This document shows positions 11,203 to 20,012 of a stretch of DNA of 64,000 bases, piece by piece. The notes under the pieces are model-generated. The model saw only the letters and a list, made by a program, of their open reading frames with translations, ran no database searches and was not told the DNA's origin. Position numbers and translations under genes: made by a program. The stretch lies in the NCBI RefSeq assembly GCF_037176765.1, contig NC_090021.1, positions 56,322,953-56,386,952 of the forward strand, given 5' to 3'. This DNA is from Anolis sagrei. Taxonomy: Eukaryota; Chordata; Lepidosauria; Squamata; Anolidae. Every line of letters starts with the position of its first letter. Position 1 is the first letter of the stretch.

Positions 11203-12105
11203 AAACAAAACTCAAAAAACCCCCAACGAAACTTAACCAAAATTCCCATACCCATAACACAACCCACAAGGTACAAACATATCTACTCAAAATGAAAAAC
11301 AACACAACAACACACTCACAAAACGGCAAAACAACAAAACTCAAAAAAACCCAACGAAACTTAACCAAAATTGCCATGCCCATAACACAACCCACAAGGT
11401 ACAAACATATCTACTCAAAATGAAAAACAACACAACAACACACTCACAAAACGGCAAAACAACAAAACTCAAAAAAACCCAACGAAACTTAACCAAAATT
11501 GCCATGCCCATAAGACAACCCACAAGGTACAAACATATCTACTCAAAATGAAAAACAACACAACAACACACTCACAAAACGGCAAAACAACAAAACTCAA
11601 AAAAAACCAACGAAACTTAACCAAAATTGCCATGCCCATAACACAACCCACAAGGTACAAACATATCTACTCAAAATGAAAAACAACACAACAACACACT
11701 CACAAAACGGCAAAACAACAAAACTCAAAAAAACCCAACGAAACTTAACCAAAATTGCCATGCCCATAACACAACCCACAAGGTACAAACATATCTACTC
11801 AAAATGAAAAACAACACAACAACACACTCACAAAACGGCAAAACAACAAAACTCAAAAAAACCCAACGAAACTTAACCAAAATCCCCGTGCCCATAACAC
11901 AACCTACAAGGTACAAACATATCTACTCAAAATGAAAAACAACACAACAACACACTCACAAAACGGCAAAACAACAAAACTCAAAAAAACCCAACGAAAC
12001 TTAACCAAAATTGCCATGCCCATAACACAACCCACAAGGTACAAACATATCTACTCAAAATGAAAAACAACACAACAACACACTCACAAAATGGCAAAAC
12101 AACTG
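11203..12105. repeat. 128-bp satellite, about seven copies
   Basis: Units recur exactly every 128 bases (for example starts at 11341, 11469, 11597, 11725, 11853, 11981) with only a few substitutions between copies. The plus strand is A/C-rich and nearly G-free (actcaaaaaaacccaacgaa ... acacactcacaaaacggcaa). 128 is not a multiple of three, and the minus-strand frames of about 63 codons are repeat artefacts. The near-identity means recent expansion or homogenisation. Confidence 0.95.
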
Positions 12106-12107
12106 AG

Positions 12108-12540
12108 CATGCGCATTGGCGCCCAGCCGCAAGTTCCCTGGCGCGCGCACATGGCCTTCCGGCCAACGTTCCCTCTGCGGAAACCATGCCCACTCCAAGC
12201 CCCGCCGCGCCGCTTCCCGCACACACACACACCCTGCCGCACGCACACACGCAACCCCACGCTCCATCACTCCCCCCGCCGCCGCATACACACACGCAAC
12301 CCCACTCCCCCCGCCACCACACACACACACACAACCCCACGCTCCATCACTCCCCCCACCGCTGCACACACACGCAACCCCACTCCCCCCGCCGCCGCAC
12401 ACACACACGCAACCCCACTCCCCCCGCCGCCGCACACACACACGCAACCCCACGCTCCATCACTCCCCCGCCCCAATCTTACCTCCTTTTACTTCACGCC
12501 ACCTCCAAACCCCACCCCGCCCCTTCCCGCCCTGTCAAAA
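12108..12540. repeat. CpG-rich block and CACACGCAACCCC minisatellite
   Basis: 12108-12225 is unusually CpG-rich (gcatgcgcattggcgcccag, ctggcgcgcgcacatgg). From about 12226 to 12470 a 35-40 base unit (acacacgcaaccccactccc, some with cgctccatcactcc) repeats irregularly. Open frames here are long only because the repeat lacks stops. Confidence 0.8.
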
Positions 12541-13135
12541 TCTAGGAAAGACAGGAAGGAAGGAAAGAAGGAAGAAAGAGAAAGGGAAGTAAAGAAAAAG
12601 GGGGAAGGAAGGAAAGTTACAGGAAGAAGAAAAGGAAAGAAAAGGAAAGATGGAAGGAAAGAAAAGAGAGACAGCAGAAGAGAAAGAAAAAGGGGAAGGA
12701 AGGAAAGAGATAGAGAAAGAAGAGGAGAAGGAAAGATGGGAAGGAAGGAAGGAAGGAAGGAAGGAGGGAGGGAAAGAAGGAGAGAAAGAGGGAAGATTGG
12801 CCACAGCAACACGTGGCGGGTAAAGGTTGTTATTTCTATGATTATTATGATGCTATTATTATTCCTCTGTGACCCTTTTAGGGGGAATGGGAGAGGTGTC
12901 AGGTCCCAGAGGCAATGCACTGCATTATTGTTATTGTTATGATGGTGGTAAAATAAAAGGAAATAAAAAGTGAAAGAAGGAAGCAAACAGGGAGGGAAGA
13001 AAGGCAAAGGAAGAAAGGGGGAGGGAATGAAGGAAAGAGAGAAGGATGAAACCAAGTAGTGAAAGAAGGAAAGAAAGAAAGAGGTAGAGAAGGAAGAAAG
13101 GAGAGAAAGGGGGAGGAAAAGGGGGAAGGAATAGG
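12541..13135. repeat. Purine-rich (GGAA/GAAAG)n tracts
   Basis: Two long, nearly pure purine stretches on the plus strand, 12541-12795 and about 12950-13135, separated by a short segment containing an internal Helitron hairpin. They give false Lys/Arg/Glu-rich frames. Confidence 0.9.
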
Positions 13136-13241
13136 TAGGTACCTCTCTTTCATAATAGTCCAGATATCTACCTCAACTTTGATAAGTTTTACTATAGGCC
13201 ACAGCAACGCGTGGCAGGGCACAGCTAGTATATATATATAT

Positions 13242-13352
13242 ATGGTAAAGGTTTTCCCCTGGCATTAAATCTAGTTGTGTCCAACTATGGGGGTTGATGC
13301 TCATCTCCATTTCTAGGCTGAAGAGACACCTCCAAGGTCATGTGGCCAGCTG
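13242..13352 (-). mobile_element. Truncated Sauria-type SINE
   Basis: ggtaaaggttttcccctggc through acctccaaggtcatgtggcc, the distal half of the SINE in reverse orientation, joined to unrelated DNA. Confidence 0.8.
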
Positions 13353-13389
13353 AAGTCCAAAACTTCGGGAGGATTAGGTTTGGGAAACA

Positions 13390-13617
13390 CAGATTCTCCA
13401 CTACAAAATTAATGCAGTTTGATATCACTTCAACTGACATGGCTCAATGCTCAGGTCTAGAATGATGGGAGTTTTAGTTTGGTGAGGCACCAGTCCTGTT
13501 AAGCAGCGGCGGCGAATCAAGGCACAGAACTCCCATAATTCCGTAACACTGAGTAAAAGCAGTTAAAGTGGTGTCGAACTGCATTAACTCTGCAGTGTGG
13601 ATGCACTCAAGACGGGG
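13390..13617. mobile_element. Fold-back MITE (aattaatgcagtttga family)
   Basis: Inverted arms aaattaatgcagtttgatat and gtcgaactgcattaactctg enclose ggctcaatgctcagg and an actcccataattccgtaac segment. Related copies are at 14515-14665 and 51290-51500. The long inverted arms mark a small DNA transposon; its superfamily is not assigned. Confidence 0.7.
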
Positions 13618-13679
13618 CTGATCTGGGTTTCAGAAGGAAGGAAAAGGAGACGGCACGCCATGTGCGGACACAGCCTCAT

Positions 13680-14085
13680 TTCCTTTCTCATCTAACACCA
13701 ATTGCTTCTTCTCCTGAAACTGCTATCTGAACTGCTGGCCCTTTAAGTGGGACGCGAGATCTTTTACACGGGATTGGACTGCAACACCCATCTTCCCTTC
13801 CCATCTTGAATGATAGGAACTGCATGTGGAAGGGCACATTCTGACTGGAAAGCCGGAGCCCATTGCGAACTGCAAAGTACTGACTCCAGCAAAAGGAGGG
13901 GGGCTTCCTAGGAAGAATACCTGCGGTTCCGCAATGAGGCTTCCGAACCCGAAAGAGACGTCCCCGAGGTAAAGAACCAATCAGCGCTGGCCACACACTG
14001 ACGCAGTGGGTTCCGCGCGTGCGCTTTAGCGCCAACGAAGCCCACAACCATTTGCCCTCTTCTTCGCGCTGCCAGGTTCCAGCAC
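13680..14085. promoter_or_regulatory. CpG-rich block; candidate PIGM promoter / first exon
   Basis: CpG density rises sharply against the flanks. It contains a CCAAT box (13977-13981, ccaatcagcg) and a palindromic NRF1-like site gcgcgtgcgc (14015-14024). No coding exon fits on either strand. Read on the minus strand, a splice-donor-like ccgcag/gtattc lies at 13921/13920. The layout would therefore suit an untranslated first exon about 6.6 kb upstream of the PIGM coding exon. A plus-strand gene or a lone CpG block are alternatives. Confidence 0.5.
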
Positions 14086-14235
14086 AGTGAGGCTGCCTTG
14101 AAGCAATGGAACTGGCAAAATGGGGGAACAGGCTTCAGATTGACGGGCAGAGCATGCGCAGGACAACGAAACAGGATTTTATACAGGTTGGAACGAGCGC
14201 CCTCTATCTTTCATGTACAAGACTGTTTCTCAGTT

Positions 14236-14478
14236 CTTGTGGGTTTTTTCGGGCTATATGGCCATGTTCTAGAGGCATTTCTCCTGACGTTTCGCCTGCA
14301 TCTATGGCAGGCATCCTCAGAGGTCTGCTGGAGCTGGGAAAAAAGGGGTTTATACATCTGTGGACTGACCAGGGTGAGACAAAAGGCTTTTGTAAGTTGG
14401 GCTAGGTGTGAATCTTTTCAACTGACCACCTTGATTAGCATACAATGGGCTGACTGTGCCTGGAGCAAACTCTTAAAG
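14236..14478 (-). mobile_element. Penelope-like element (PLE) 3' fragment
   Basis: Read on the minus strand it contains ggcgaaacgtcaggagaaat then gcctctagaacatggccata and tagcccgaaaaaacc. This is the terminal module also found at 47572-47862. Upstream sequence (gcccattgtatgctaatcaa ... cagatgtataaacccc) belongs to the same element. It is truncated before the conserved caacaaccca ... gacaataca end. The hammerhead-like motif is annotated separately. Confidence 0.7.
14281..14324 (-). ncRNA. Hammerhead-ribozyme-like motif in PLE
   Basis: On the minus strand: box CTGAGGA (CUGANGA class; 14314-14320), a perfect 6-bp stem gcctgc/gcaggc (14307-14312 with 14294-14299), then GAAACGTC (14286-14293), which supplies the GAAA box and the GUC cleavage triplet. 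AGG after the triplet can pair with CCT before the CTGAGGA box (stem I). PLEs are known to carry such type I motifs with minimal stem III. Self-cleavage is inferred. Confidence 0.7.
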
Positions 14479-14514
14479 ACTGTTTCTAATTCATAGCATG
14501 GTTTGAGCGCTGAT

Positions 14515-14665
14515 ATGCAAAGTAAAATTAATGCAGTTTGATAACAGCCATGGCTCAACATTATGGGATTCTGGGATTGGTAGTTTGGCGAGAGACCAGC
14601 ACTCTTTGGCAGAGGAGGCACAAGGCCTTGTAAAACTACAATTCCTAGAGCTCCATAGCCTTGGA
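14515..14665. mobile_element. Fold-back MITE fragment
   Basis: aaaattaatgcagtttgata, tggctcaacattatgggatt, gtagtttggcgagagaccag and taaaactacaattcctagag match the family at 13390 and 51290; the right arm is missing. Confidence 0.65.
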
Positions 14666-14683
14666 CCAGGGCATTTTTCTTCT

Positions 14684-14969
14684 TCTATATAAATAAAAAT
14701 GTAATGTTAGTTTGTGGGATTAACATAACTCAAAAACCACTGGGCGAATTGACACAAAATTTGGACACAAGACACCTATCAAGCCAACGAGTGACCATCA
14801 CTCATAAAAACACTGAAAAACACAGCAGAAGAGACTTTAAAGCAAAAAAACAAAAAACATTACAACATATGCGCAAAACCACATATATACACATATACAC
14901 AAATATATACACACACAAAACACATATACACAGACTGGGCCATAGCAACGCGTGGCAGGAGACAGCTAG
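14684..14969 (+). mobile_element. Non-autonomous Helitron, complete
   Basis: Starts TCTATATAAATAAAAATG. It ends with hairpin gccatagcaacgcgtggc and CTAG (14966-14969) before a host T. The body (accactgggcgaattgacac) matches the pair at 7565-8178. Confidence 0.88.
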
Positions 14970-15077
14970 TAAATTATAAATTCTTTACTGCTGTTTTTAT
15001 TGGTGATTTATTCTATTTTCAAAAAGTCTTTTTCTTTTTCAGGGTTAGAAAAAGAAATGAACAGGATACTTCAGAGT

Positions 15078-15166
15078 ATTTCCTGCCTCAGAAAACCTTT
15101 TGAAATTCACAGGGTCACTCTTAATTGACAGGTGACTTGAAGGCACACACACAAACACAGAATTCC
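15078..15166 (+). repeat. SINE body fragment (5S-SINE tail type)
   Basis: ttcctgcctcagaaaacctt and gacaggtgacttgaaggcac correspond to the distal part of the element at 3187-3400. Confidence 0.6.
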
Positions 15167-15184
15167 CCAATGAATATTCTTGTT

Positions 15185-15325
15185 GTATCCTTTCAAGTAA
15201 ACTCTGATTTCTGATAGCCCTGCCCTAGGGCTTCCTTGGTGATACTTGTTCAGAAGCATGCTATTACCTTTGTCTGAGGCTGAGAGAATGTGACAGGATT
15301 TGAACTCTGCTTCCATTGAGTCCTA
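15185..15325 (-). repeat. MIR-like tRNA-derived SINE
   Basis: ggtgatacttgttcagaagc, ctttgtctgaggctgagaga and aggatttgaactctgc follow the same order as in the copies at 34435 and 36725. The segment is diverged. Confidence 0.55.
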
Positions 15326-15460
15326 ATTCAACAGCCACAGACAACTGCATCACATTGACTTTGCTTTTCAACTGAACATGCTAGAACAGAGCTTTCCAAA
15401 CATTTCATGTCGATGGCACACTTTTTACACCTGCACCATTTTGTGACAGAGTAATTCAGT

Positions 15461-18400
15461 TTATTTTTTTTTATAATAATCTTTATTGATATTTTCTAAA
15501 ATACAATCCTTAAAATATAGTAGCTTAGATAGTGTGGTATATCAGATATAGATGTGTAGAGTTATAGCGGGGGTTAGAGGAGGAGAGAAGGAAGAAAAAG
15601 AGAATGAGGACGGTTGGAAGGGAGGTAGACCTTCCAGGGTAGGTCGGGGACGGGGAAAAACTATCCTGGGTATCTAAATGCCACGGAGTAGGGTGGGAAG
15701 GAAAAGTGTGGGTAAGATTTAGAAAATGTGAGAGAAAAAAAGAGTTTAAAAGAAAAGAATCAAGAATAAGTTCTTTCATCCATCAAACATGACTTCCAGG
15801 ATTCATCTGTGGTGGGCCTCTTCCTCTTCTTTCTTTCATTTTTTTCTCTTCCTCTCTTTTCCTTCTCAATTCTAGTTGACTGGAGATCTTCTTGTATAGT
15901 TGCTCTTCTGAATCCAGGCCTTTTTGCCTGACCTTCTATATTGGTAATTGATTATATGTGTAACTTTAAGTATTCTTTAAAACTTGTCCAATCTGTTCTT
16001 ATCTCCTCGATTCCTTTACTTCTTTGCATTATGTAACTTAAACAATCCATATTTCTGACTTCTATCATTTTCTTTTTCCAATCCTCAATCTTCGGAACTT
16101 CCTTTTTCCTCCATACTCTTGCCAGACAAATCCTGGCAGCTGTTGTTGCCAGGAATAACAGTTTATCTGTATTTTTGTCCAATTTGATTTTTGTGATGCC
16201 TAATAGGAATATTTCAGCTTTTAGGGGAATCTTGACTTTCAGTATTTTCTGTAATTGTGTTTGAATTTCTTTCCAATAATCTTTTATTTTCTTACACTTC
16301 CACCACATGTGGTGCAGCGTTCCTTCCACTGTTCCGCATTTCCAGCATCTTGAATTACAATTTTTGTAATATTTATTTAATTTGGCGGGTGTCAGATACC
16401 ATCTAAAAAAGATTTTCCACCAATTTTCTTTCAAATCATATGCTTTTAAGTATTTTAGTTTTTTTTTCCATATCGTTTCCCATTCTTCTAATCCAATCGT
16501 TCTACCTACATTTTTGGCCCATTTCACCATGCAATCCTTCACCCTTTCTTCTTCTGTACTCCATTGGAGTAATTGTTTGTATATTTTAGAGATTTTTTTT
16601 CCTTCTGTTTCCCAGATTTTGTCCCAGATATTCCCTCTTTTCTCAAATCCTATCTTTTTGTCTTTACCAAAAAACTCCTGTATTTGCCTGTACTGTAACC
16701 AGGTCATATTTGGGTAACTTGCTTTTATGTCTTCTAGGGGTCTCAGATTGATCACTTTGTTTTCTTCTTTTAGTAATTCTTTGTAGTTTGGCCATTTAAT
16801 CCATCCTAGTTCCCTTCTTTGGCTTGATTCTAAAGGGGAGATCCATGTTGGAATTTTGTTATACATTCTCTTCTTGTATTTGTCCCAGGTTTTTATGATC
16901 GCTGCTCTTACAAAATGGTTCCTAAATTTTTTTTCTATTTTTGTTTTCTCATATCCGATGTAAGCATGCCACCCTCTGCGGAGGTCGCATCCTTCCAGAT
17001 TTAGTATTTTTTCTTTCTTCAGTCTTACCCATTCTGTGGCCCAGGCTAGGGTACATGCCTCGGCGTATAACCCTAGGTCTGGTAGTGTCAATCCTCCTCT
17101 TCCTTTCTCATCTGTCAGATTTTTATAACTTATCCTTGGTTTTTTATTAAGCCAGATAAATTTTCTAATATCTTTATTCCAGTTTAGTACAGTTTTCTTG
17201 TTCCTTAGTATAGGTATGTTTTGGAACAGAAATAGCATCCTTGGCAGGACATTCATTTTAATGCATGATGTTCTTCCTAATAATGAGATTTTCAAATGTT
17301 TCCAATTTTCCAGGTTCTTTTGGATTTCTTTCCATGTCTTTAGGTAATTGTTTTCAAAGAGTTGTGAGTTTTTTGCTGTGATTGTGATACCTAGGTATTT
17401 GAGCTTCGTAACAATTTTTATCTTATTATTTTCTTTTATCTGATCTATCTTCTTTTTGGGGATATTTTTCGTTATTGCTTCCGTTTTTTCTAAATTTAGT
17501 TTGAAACCCGCTACTTTGCCGAAATCCTCAATAGTTCCCAACCAGTTATTTAAATTTTTATTTGGTTCCTCAATTATACAGATTATATCATCGGCGAACG
17601 CCCTACACTTGTATGAGTATCCATTTATCTTTGCCCCTCGTAGTTCTTCCTTTTCTCTTATGTCGTTTAGTAGCAGTTCTAGTGTCAGTATAAATATTAA
17701 TGGAGATAGTGGGCATCCCTGTCTCGTACCTTTTCTGATTTCAATTTCGTTACTTTCCTGTCCATTTATGATTATTTTTGCAGATTGAGTCTTATAAATC
17801 GCCTCGATTGAATTTATCATGTAATGTCCTAGGTCCATTTCTTTGAATAATAATTTAAAAAAATTCCAATTAATTTTATCGAATGCTTTTTCTGCGTCTA
17901 TCGCCAAAAACATGACTTCTTTTTGTATATTTTTGTCATAATACTCAATTAAGTCCAGTATTGTTCTGACATTCTCACTTTGATTCCTGCCTAGGATAAA
18001 TCCTGTTTGCTCCTCCTTAATCCAATTTACAAGGAATTTTTTGAATCTTTCCGCCAATATATTACTGAATAGCTTGTAATCTAGGTTTAAAAGCGATATC
18101 GGCCTGTAGTTTTCTAATTTTTCTGGGTCTTTATTTTCCTTTGGAATCACGCAGATATTCGCTTGTTTCCATGATGGGGGAATTTCCTTCTTTTCTCTTA
18201 CATCATTCATTACCTTTTTTAGATGGGGTATTATCTGCTCCTGTAATTTTTTATAATATAGGGCCGTAAACCCATCCGGGCCCGGTGCTTTGTTTGTTCT
18301 GAGATTTTTTATTGCTGTCCTTAGTTCTTTGTCAGTTATCTCCCTATTTAGGGCTTCTCTCTCGCTTTCTGAAATCTTTTGGATTTTCCTCTTTCCGAGG

Positions 18401-19435
18401 TAATTCACAATTTTTTCATTTTTTATCTGTTCATCCTGATATAGTACTTTATAGTACTTCTCAAATTGTTTCCCTATTTCTTTTTCCTCTGTATAGATCT
18501 TGTCTTCTACTTTTATCTTTGTAATAGCCCTGGATTCCCTCTTTCTTCTTAACTTTCTGGCCAGCCAGATCCCTGGCTTATTAGCGTTTTGAAAATATTC
18601 CGCTTTTATGTATCTCAACTGTTTGGCTCTCTCTTCCATCTGTAAATAATCCTTTTCCTTCTGTAACCTCGCTAATTTCTCTCTTGCTTTTTTATTTCTT
18701 GGGTCTTCCTTTAAAGTCTTCTCTTCCATTTCTATTTTTTTAACTATTTCTTTTTGTTCTTGATTTGCCTCTCTTCTTTTTCTAGCCTTTTGCTGCATAA
18801 AGTGCCCCCTCATGACGGCCTTGCTGGCTTCCCATAGGGTAAAGGTCTTTATTTCTTTGGTATCATTTTTTTCAAAGTATTCTATCAATTTTTCTTTGCT
18901 CCTGTCAATATCCTCTTCTTTTATTAATAAATTTTCGTCCAATTTCCATCTCCATTGTCTCTCTCCATCTTTGATTTCCATCTCTATGGGGCAATGGTCG
19001 GAATCTGATCTCGCTAGGATTTTGATGTTTTTTATTTTTGGTAATAGTGATGAGGAGGCCCATATCATGTCTATCCTCGACCAGGCATTGTGCCTGGCCG
19101 AGAAGAAAGTGTAATCTTTACCCCATTCATTCTTATGTCTCCAGACATCCTTTGTTCTCATCTCTTGTAATAAATTTAACATTGTTGTTGGCATGTTTCC
19201 CGCTATTTTTTTCCCTTTTTTGTTCTGTTTAACTTTAGTAGATCTATCCATCTCCCCATTCACCACACAGTTGAAATCTCCTAGTATTATTAATTTATCA
19301 AACTCCTGTTTTATTATGTTATCTTGTAATGTTTTTACGAATTTTGATTTTGTCTCATTGGGGGCGTATACATTACAAATCAAGAATTTTAGGTTTTGCC
19401 ATGTAACTAATACTCCAACCATCCTTTAAATTGTA
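15461..19435 (-). mobile_element. L1 LINE, 5'-truncated, with intact ORF2 remainder
   Basis: Minus-strand L1. The 3' end carries AATAAA (plus-strand tttatt at 15482-15487) and a poly(A)-like run at 15461-15472. The 3' UTR is purine-rich in the sense direction. The 5' end lies within ORF2. ORF1 and the 5' UTR are absent. The 9-bp direct repeat taattcagt flanks the whole insertion (15452-15460 and 19758-19766), including the extra sequence at 19436-19757. Confidence 0.9.
15952..19422 (-). CDS. L1 ORF2 protein (endonuclease/reverse transcriptase), N-terminally truncated
   Basis: An uninterrupted 1156-codon frame; full-length L1 ORF2p is near 1275, so roughly 85 residues at the N-terminus are missing. 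The APE-like endonuclease part retains VYAPNE (18-23), GDFN (48-51) and the catalytic SDHCP block (141-145), but lacks the first strands with the N-terminal catalytic Asn and Glu. The RT has NKAPGPDGF (377-385), NYRPISLLN, the first catalytic Asp in AIDAEKAFD (Asp509), GTRQGCPLSP (565-574) and FADD (609-612) with the two other Asp. The C-terminal Cys/His knuckle is CWKCGTVEGTLHHMWWKC. The annotated Met is just the first in the surviving frame. A still-open frame implies a young insertion, but without the complete endonuclease it should be unable to mobilise itself. Confidence 0.93.
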   Translation of the reverse strand: MVGVLVTWQNLKFLICNVYAPNETKSKFVKTLQDNIIKQEFDKLIILGDFNCVVNGEMDRSTKVKQNKKGKKIAGNMPTTMLNLLQEMRTKDVWRHKNEWGKDYTFFSARHNAWSRIDMIWASSSLLPKIKNIKILARSDSDHCPIEMEIKDGERQWRWKLDENLLIKEEDIDRSKEKLIEYFEKNDTKEIKTFTLWEASKAVMRGHFMQQKARKRREANQEQKEIVKKIEMEEKTLKEDPRNKKAREKLARLQKEKDYLQMEERAKQLRYIKAEYFQNANKPGIWLARKLRRKRESRAITKIKVEDKIYTEEKEIGKQFEKYYKVLYQDEQIKNEKIVNYLGKRKIQKISESEREALNREITDKELRTAIKNLRTNKAPGPDGFTALYYKKLQEQIIPHLKKVMNDVREKKEIPPSWKQANICVIPKENKDPEKLENYRPISLLNLDYKLFSNILAERFKKFLVNWIKEEQTGFILGRNQSENVRTILDLIEYYDKNIQKEVMFLAIDAEKAFDKINWNFFKLLFKEMDLGHYMINSIEAIYKTQSAKIIINGQESNEIEIRKGTRQGCPLSPLIFILTLELLLNDIREKEELRGAKINGYSYKCRAFADDIICIIEEPNKNLNNWLGTIEDFGKVAGFKLNLEKTEAITKNIPKKKIDQIKENNKIKIVTKLKYLGITITAKNSQLFENNYLKTWKEIQKNLENWKHLKISLLGRTSCIKMNVLPRMLFLFQNIPILRNKKTVLNWNKDIRKFIWLNKKPRISYKNLTDEKGRGGLTLPDLGLYAEACTLAWATEWVRLKKEKILNLEGCDLRRGWHAYIGYEKTKIEKKFRNHFVRAAIIKTWDKYKKRMYNKIPTWISPLESSQRRELGWIKWPNYKELLKEENKVINLRPLEDIKASYPNMTWLQYRQIQEFFGKDKKIGFEKRGNIWDKIWETEGKKISKIYKQLLQWSTEEERVKDCMVKWAKNVGRTIGLEEWETIWKKKLKYLKAYDLKENWWKIFFRWYLTPAKLNKYYKNCNSRCWKCGTVEGTLHHMWWKCKKIKDYWKEIQTQLQKILKVKIPLKAEIFLLGITKIKLDKNTDKLLFLATTAARICLARVWRKKEVPKIEDWKKKMIEVRNMDCLSYIMQRSKGIEEIRTDWTSFKEYLKLHI

Positions 19436-19556
19436 GTAACAAAATGTATGGGTACAGAACTTATCTGATGAAATCCTGTCATTTATATTATTAAAACATA
19501 TGGTTATTGTTTATTTCATGTGGACTCAGAGATTTCTCATTACAGTAAAGCTTTTT
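19436..19556. repeat. Second copy of the hAT internal segment
   Basis: ttgtagtaacaaaatgtatg through agagatttctcattacag aligns with 19822-19936 (ttgtaataacaaaacgtatg ... agagatttcccattat). It has neither terminal inverted repeat and sits between the L1 5' end and a truncated SINE. Confidence 0.75.
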
Positions 19557-19579
19557 GGTGCTTGTCATTGATATATATA

Positions 19580-19757
19580 GGCCCCCTGGTGGTGCAGTGG
19601 GTTAAACTGCTGAGCTGCTGAGCTGCTGAACTTGAAAGGTTGGCAGTTCGAATCCAAGGAGCAGGGTGAGTTCCCACAGTTAGGCCCAGCTTCTGCCAAC
19701 CTAACAGTTCAAAACAGGCAGATATGAGAAGATCAATAGGTACTGCTTCTGCAGGAA
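19580..19757 (+). mobile_element. Sauria-type SINE, 3'-truncated
   Basis: ccccctggtggtgcagtggg head, caaaacaggcagatatgag body, ending at actgcttctgcagg. The distal half is missing, cut exactly at the junction with taattcagt (19758). Confidence 0.88.
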
Positions 19758-20012
19758 TAATTCAGTCTGACTAGCAAACCGGAGGTTAAACCAACCTCTT
19801 GTATGCGATATGGACACATACATACATTGTAATAACAAAACGTATGGGGACACAACATATTCCATGAAAATCTTTCTCTCATATATAGATAGATAGATAG
19901 ATTGCTTATTTCACATAGACATAGAGATTTCCCATTATATTTGTGCAACACAGCTACATATTGCAGCCAACACACATATGTGTTGTCACAACACACAGTT
20001 TGGAAAGCTCTG

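Larger units (their letters stand above)
11188..13229 (+). mobile_element. Helitron-like composite carrying satellite and GC-rich cargo
   Basis: Ends at 13197-13228 with the Helitron 3' signature: hairpin gccacagcaacgcgtggc then agctag and a host T. A second copy of the hairpin, gccacagcaacacgtggc, is at 12799. Inside, in order, are a 128-bp tandem array, a CpG-rich segment, CA/CCCC minisatellites and purine-rich GGAA tracts. The 5' TC end is not certain; 11188 is where the array's leader begins (gttaggggcatccaacgagg). No Rep/helicase is encoded. Confidence 0.55.
15387..20012. mobile_element. Non-autonomous hAT element split by a 4.3-kb insertion
   Basis: Perfect 15-bp inverted ends cagagctttccaaac (15387-15401) and gtttggaaagctctg (19998-20012). 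Flanks tgctagaa and ccctaacc both fit the nnnTAnnn target pattern of Buster-type hATs, although they are no longer identical. Without the insertion the element is about 330 bp (15387-15460 plus 19758-20012), far too short for a transposase. Confidence 0.75.

Noticed and set aside
11087-11916. Series of ~63-codon hydrophobic frames on the minus strand
   Set aside because: They recur with the 128-bp satellite period, which is not a multiple of three, so each unit shifts frame; not a gene family.
11203-12105. CRISPR-like direct repeat array
   Set aside because: Units are 128 bp and contiguous with no variable spacers, and the DNA is vertebrate.
12091-12942. 283-codon plus-strand open frame and its companions
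   Set aside because: It runs through CA/CCCC minisatellites and GGAA tracts that lack stop codons in any frame; the composition is pure repeat with no domain.
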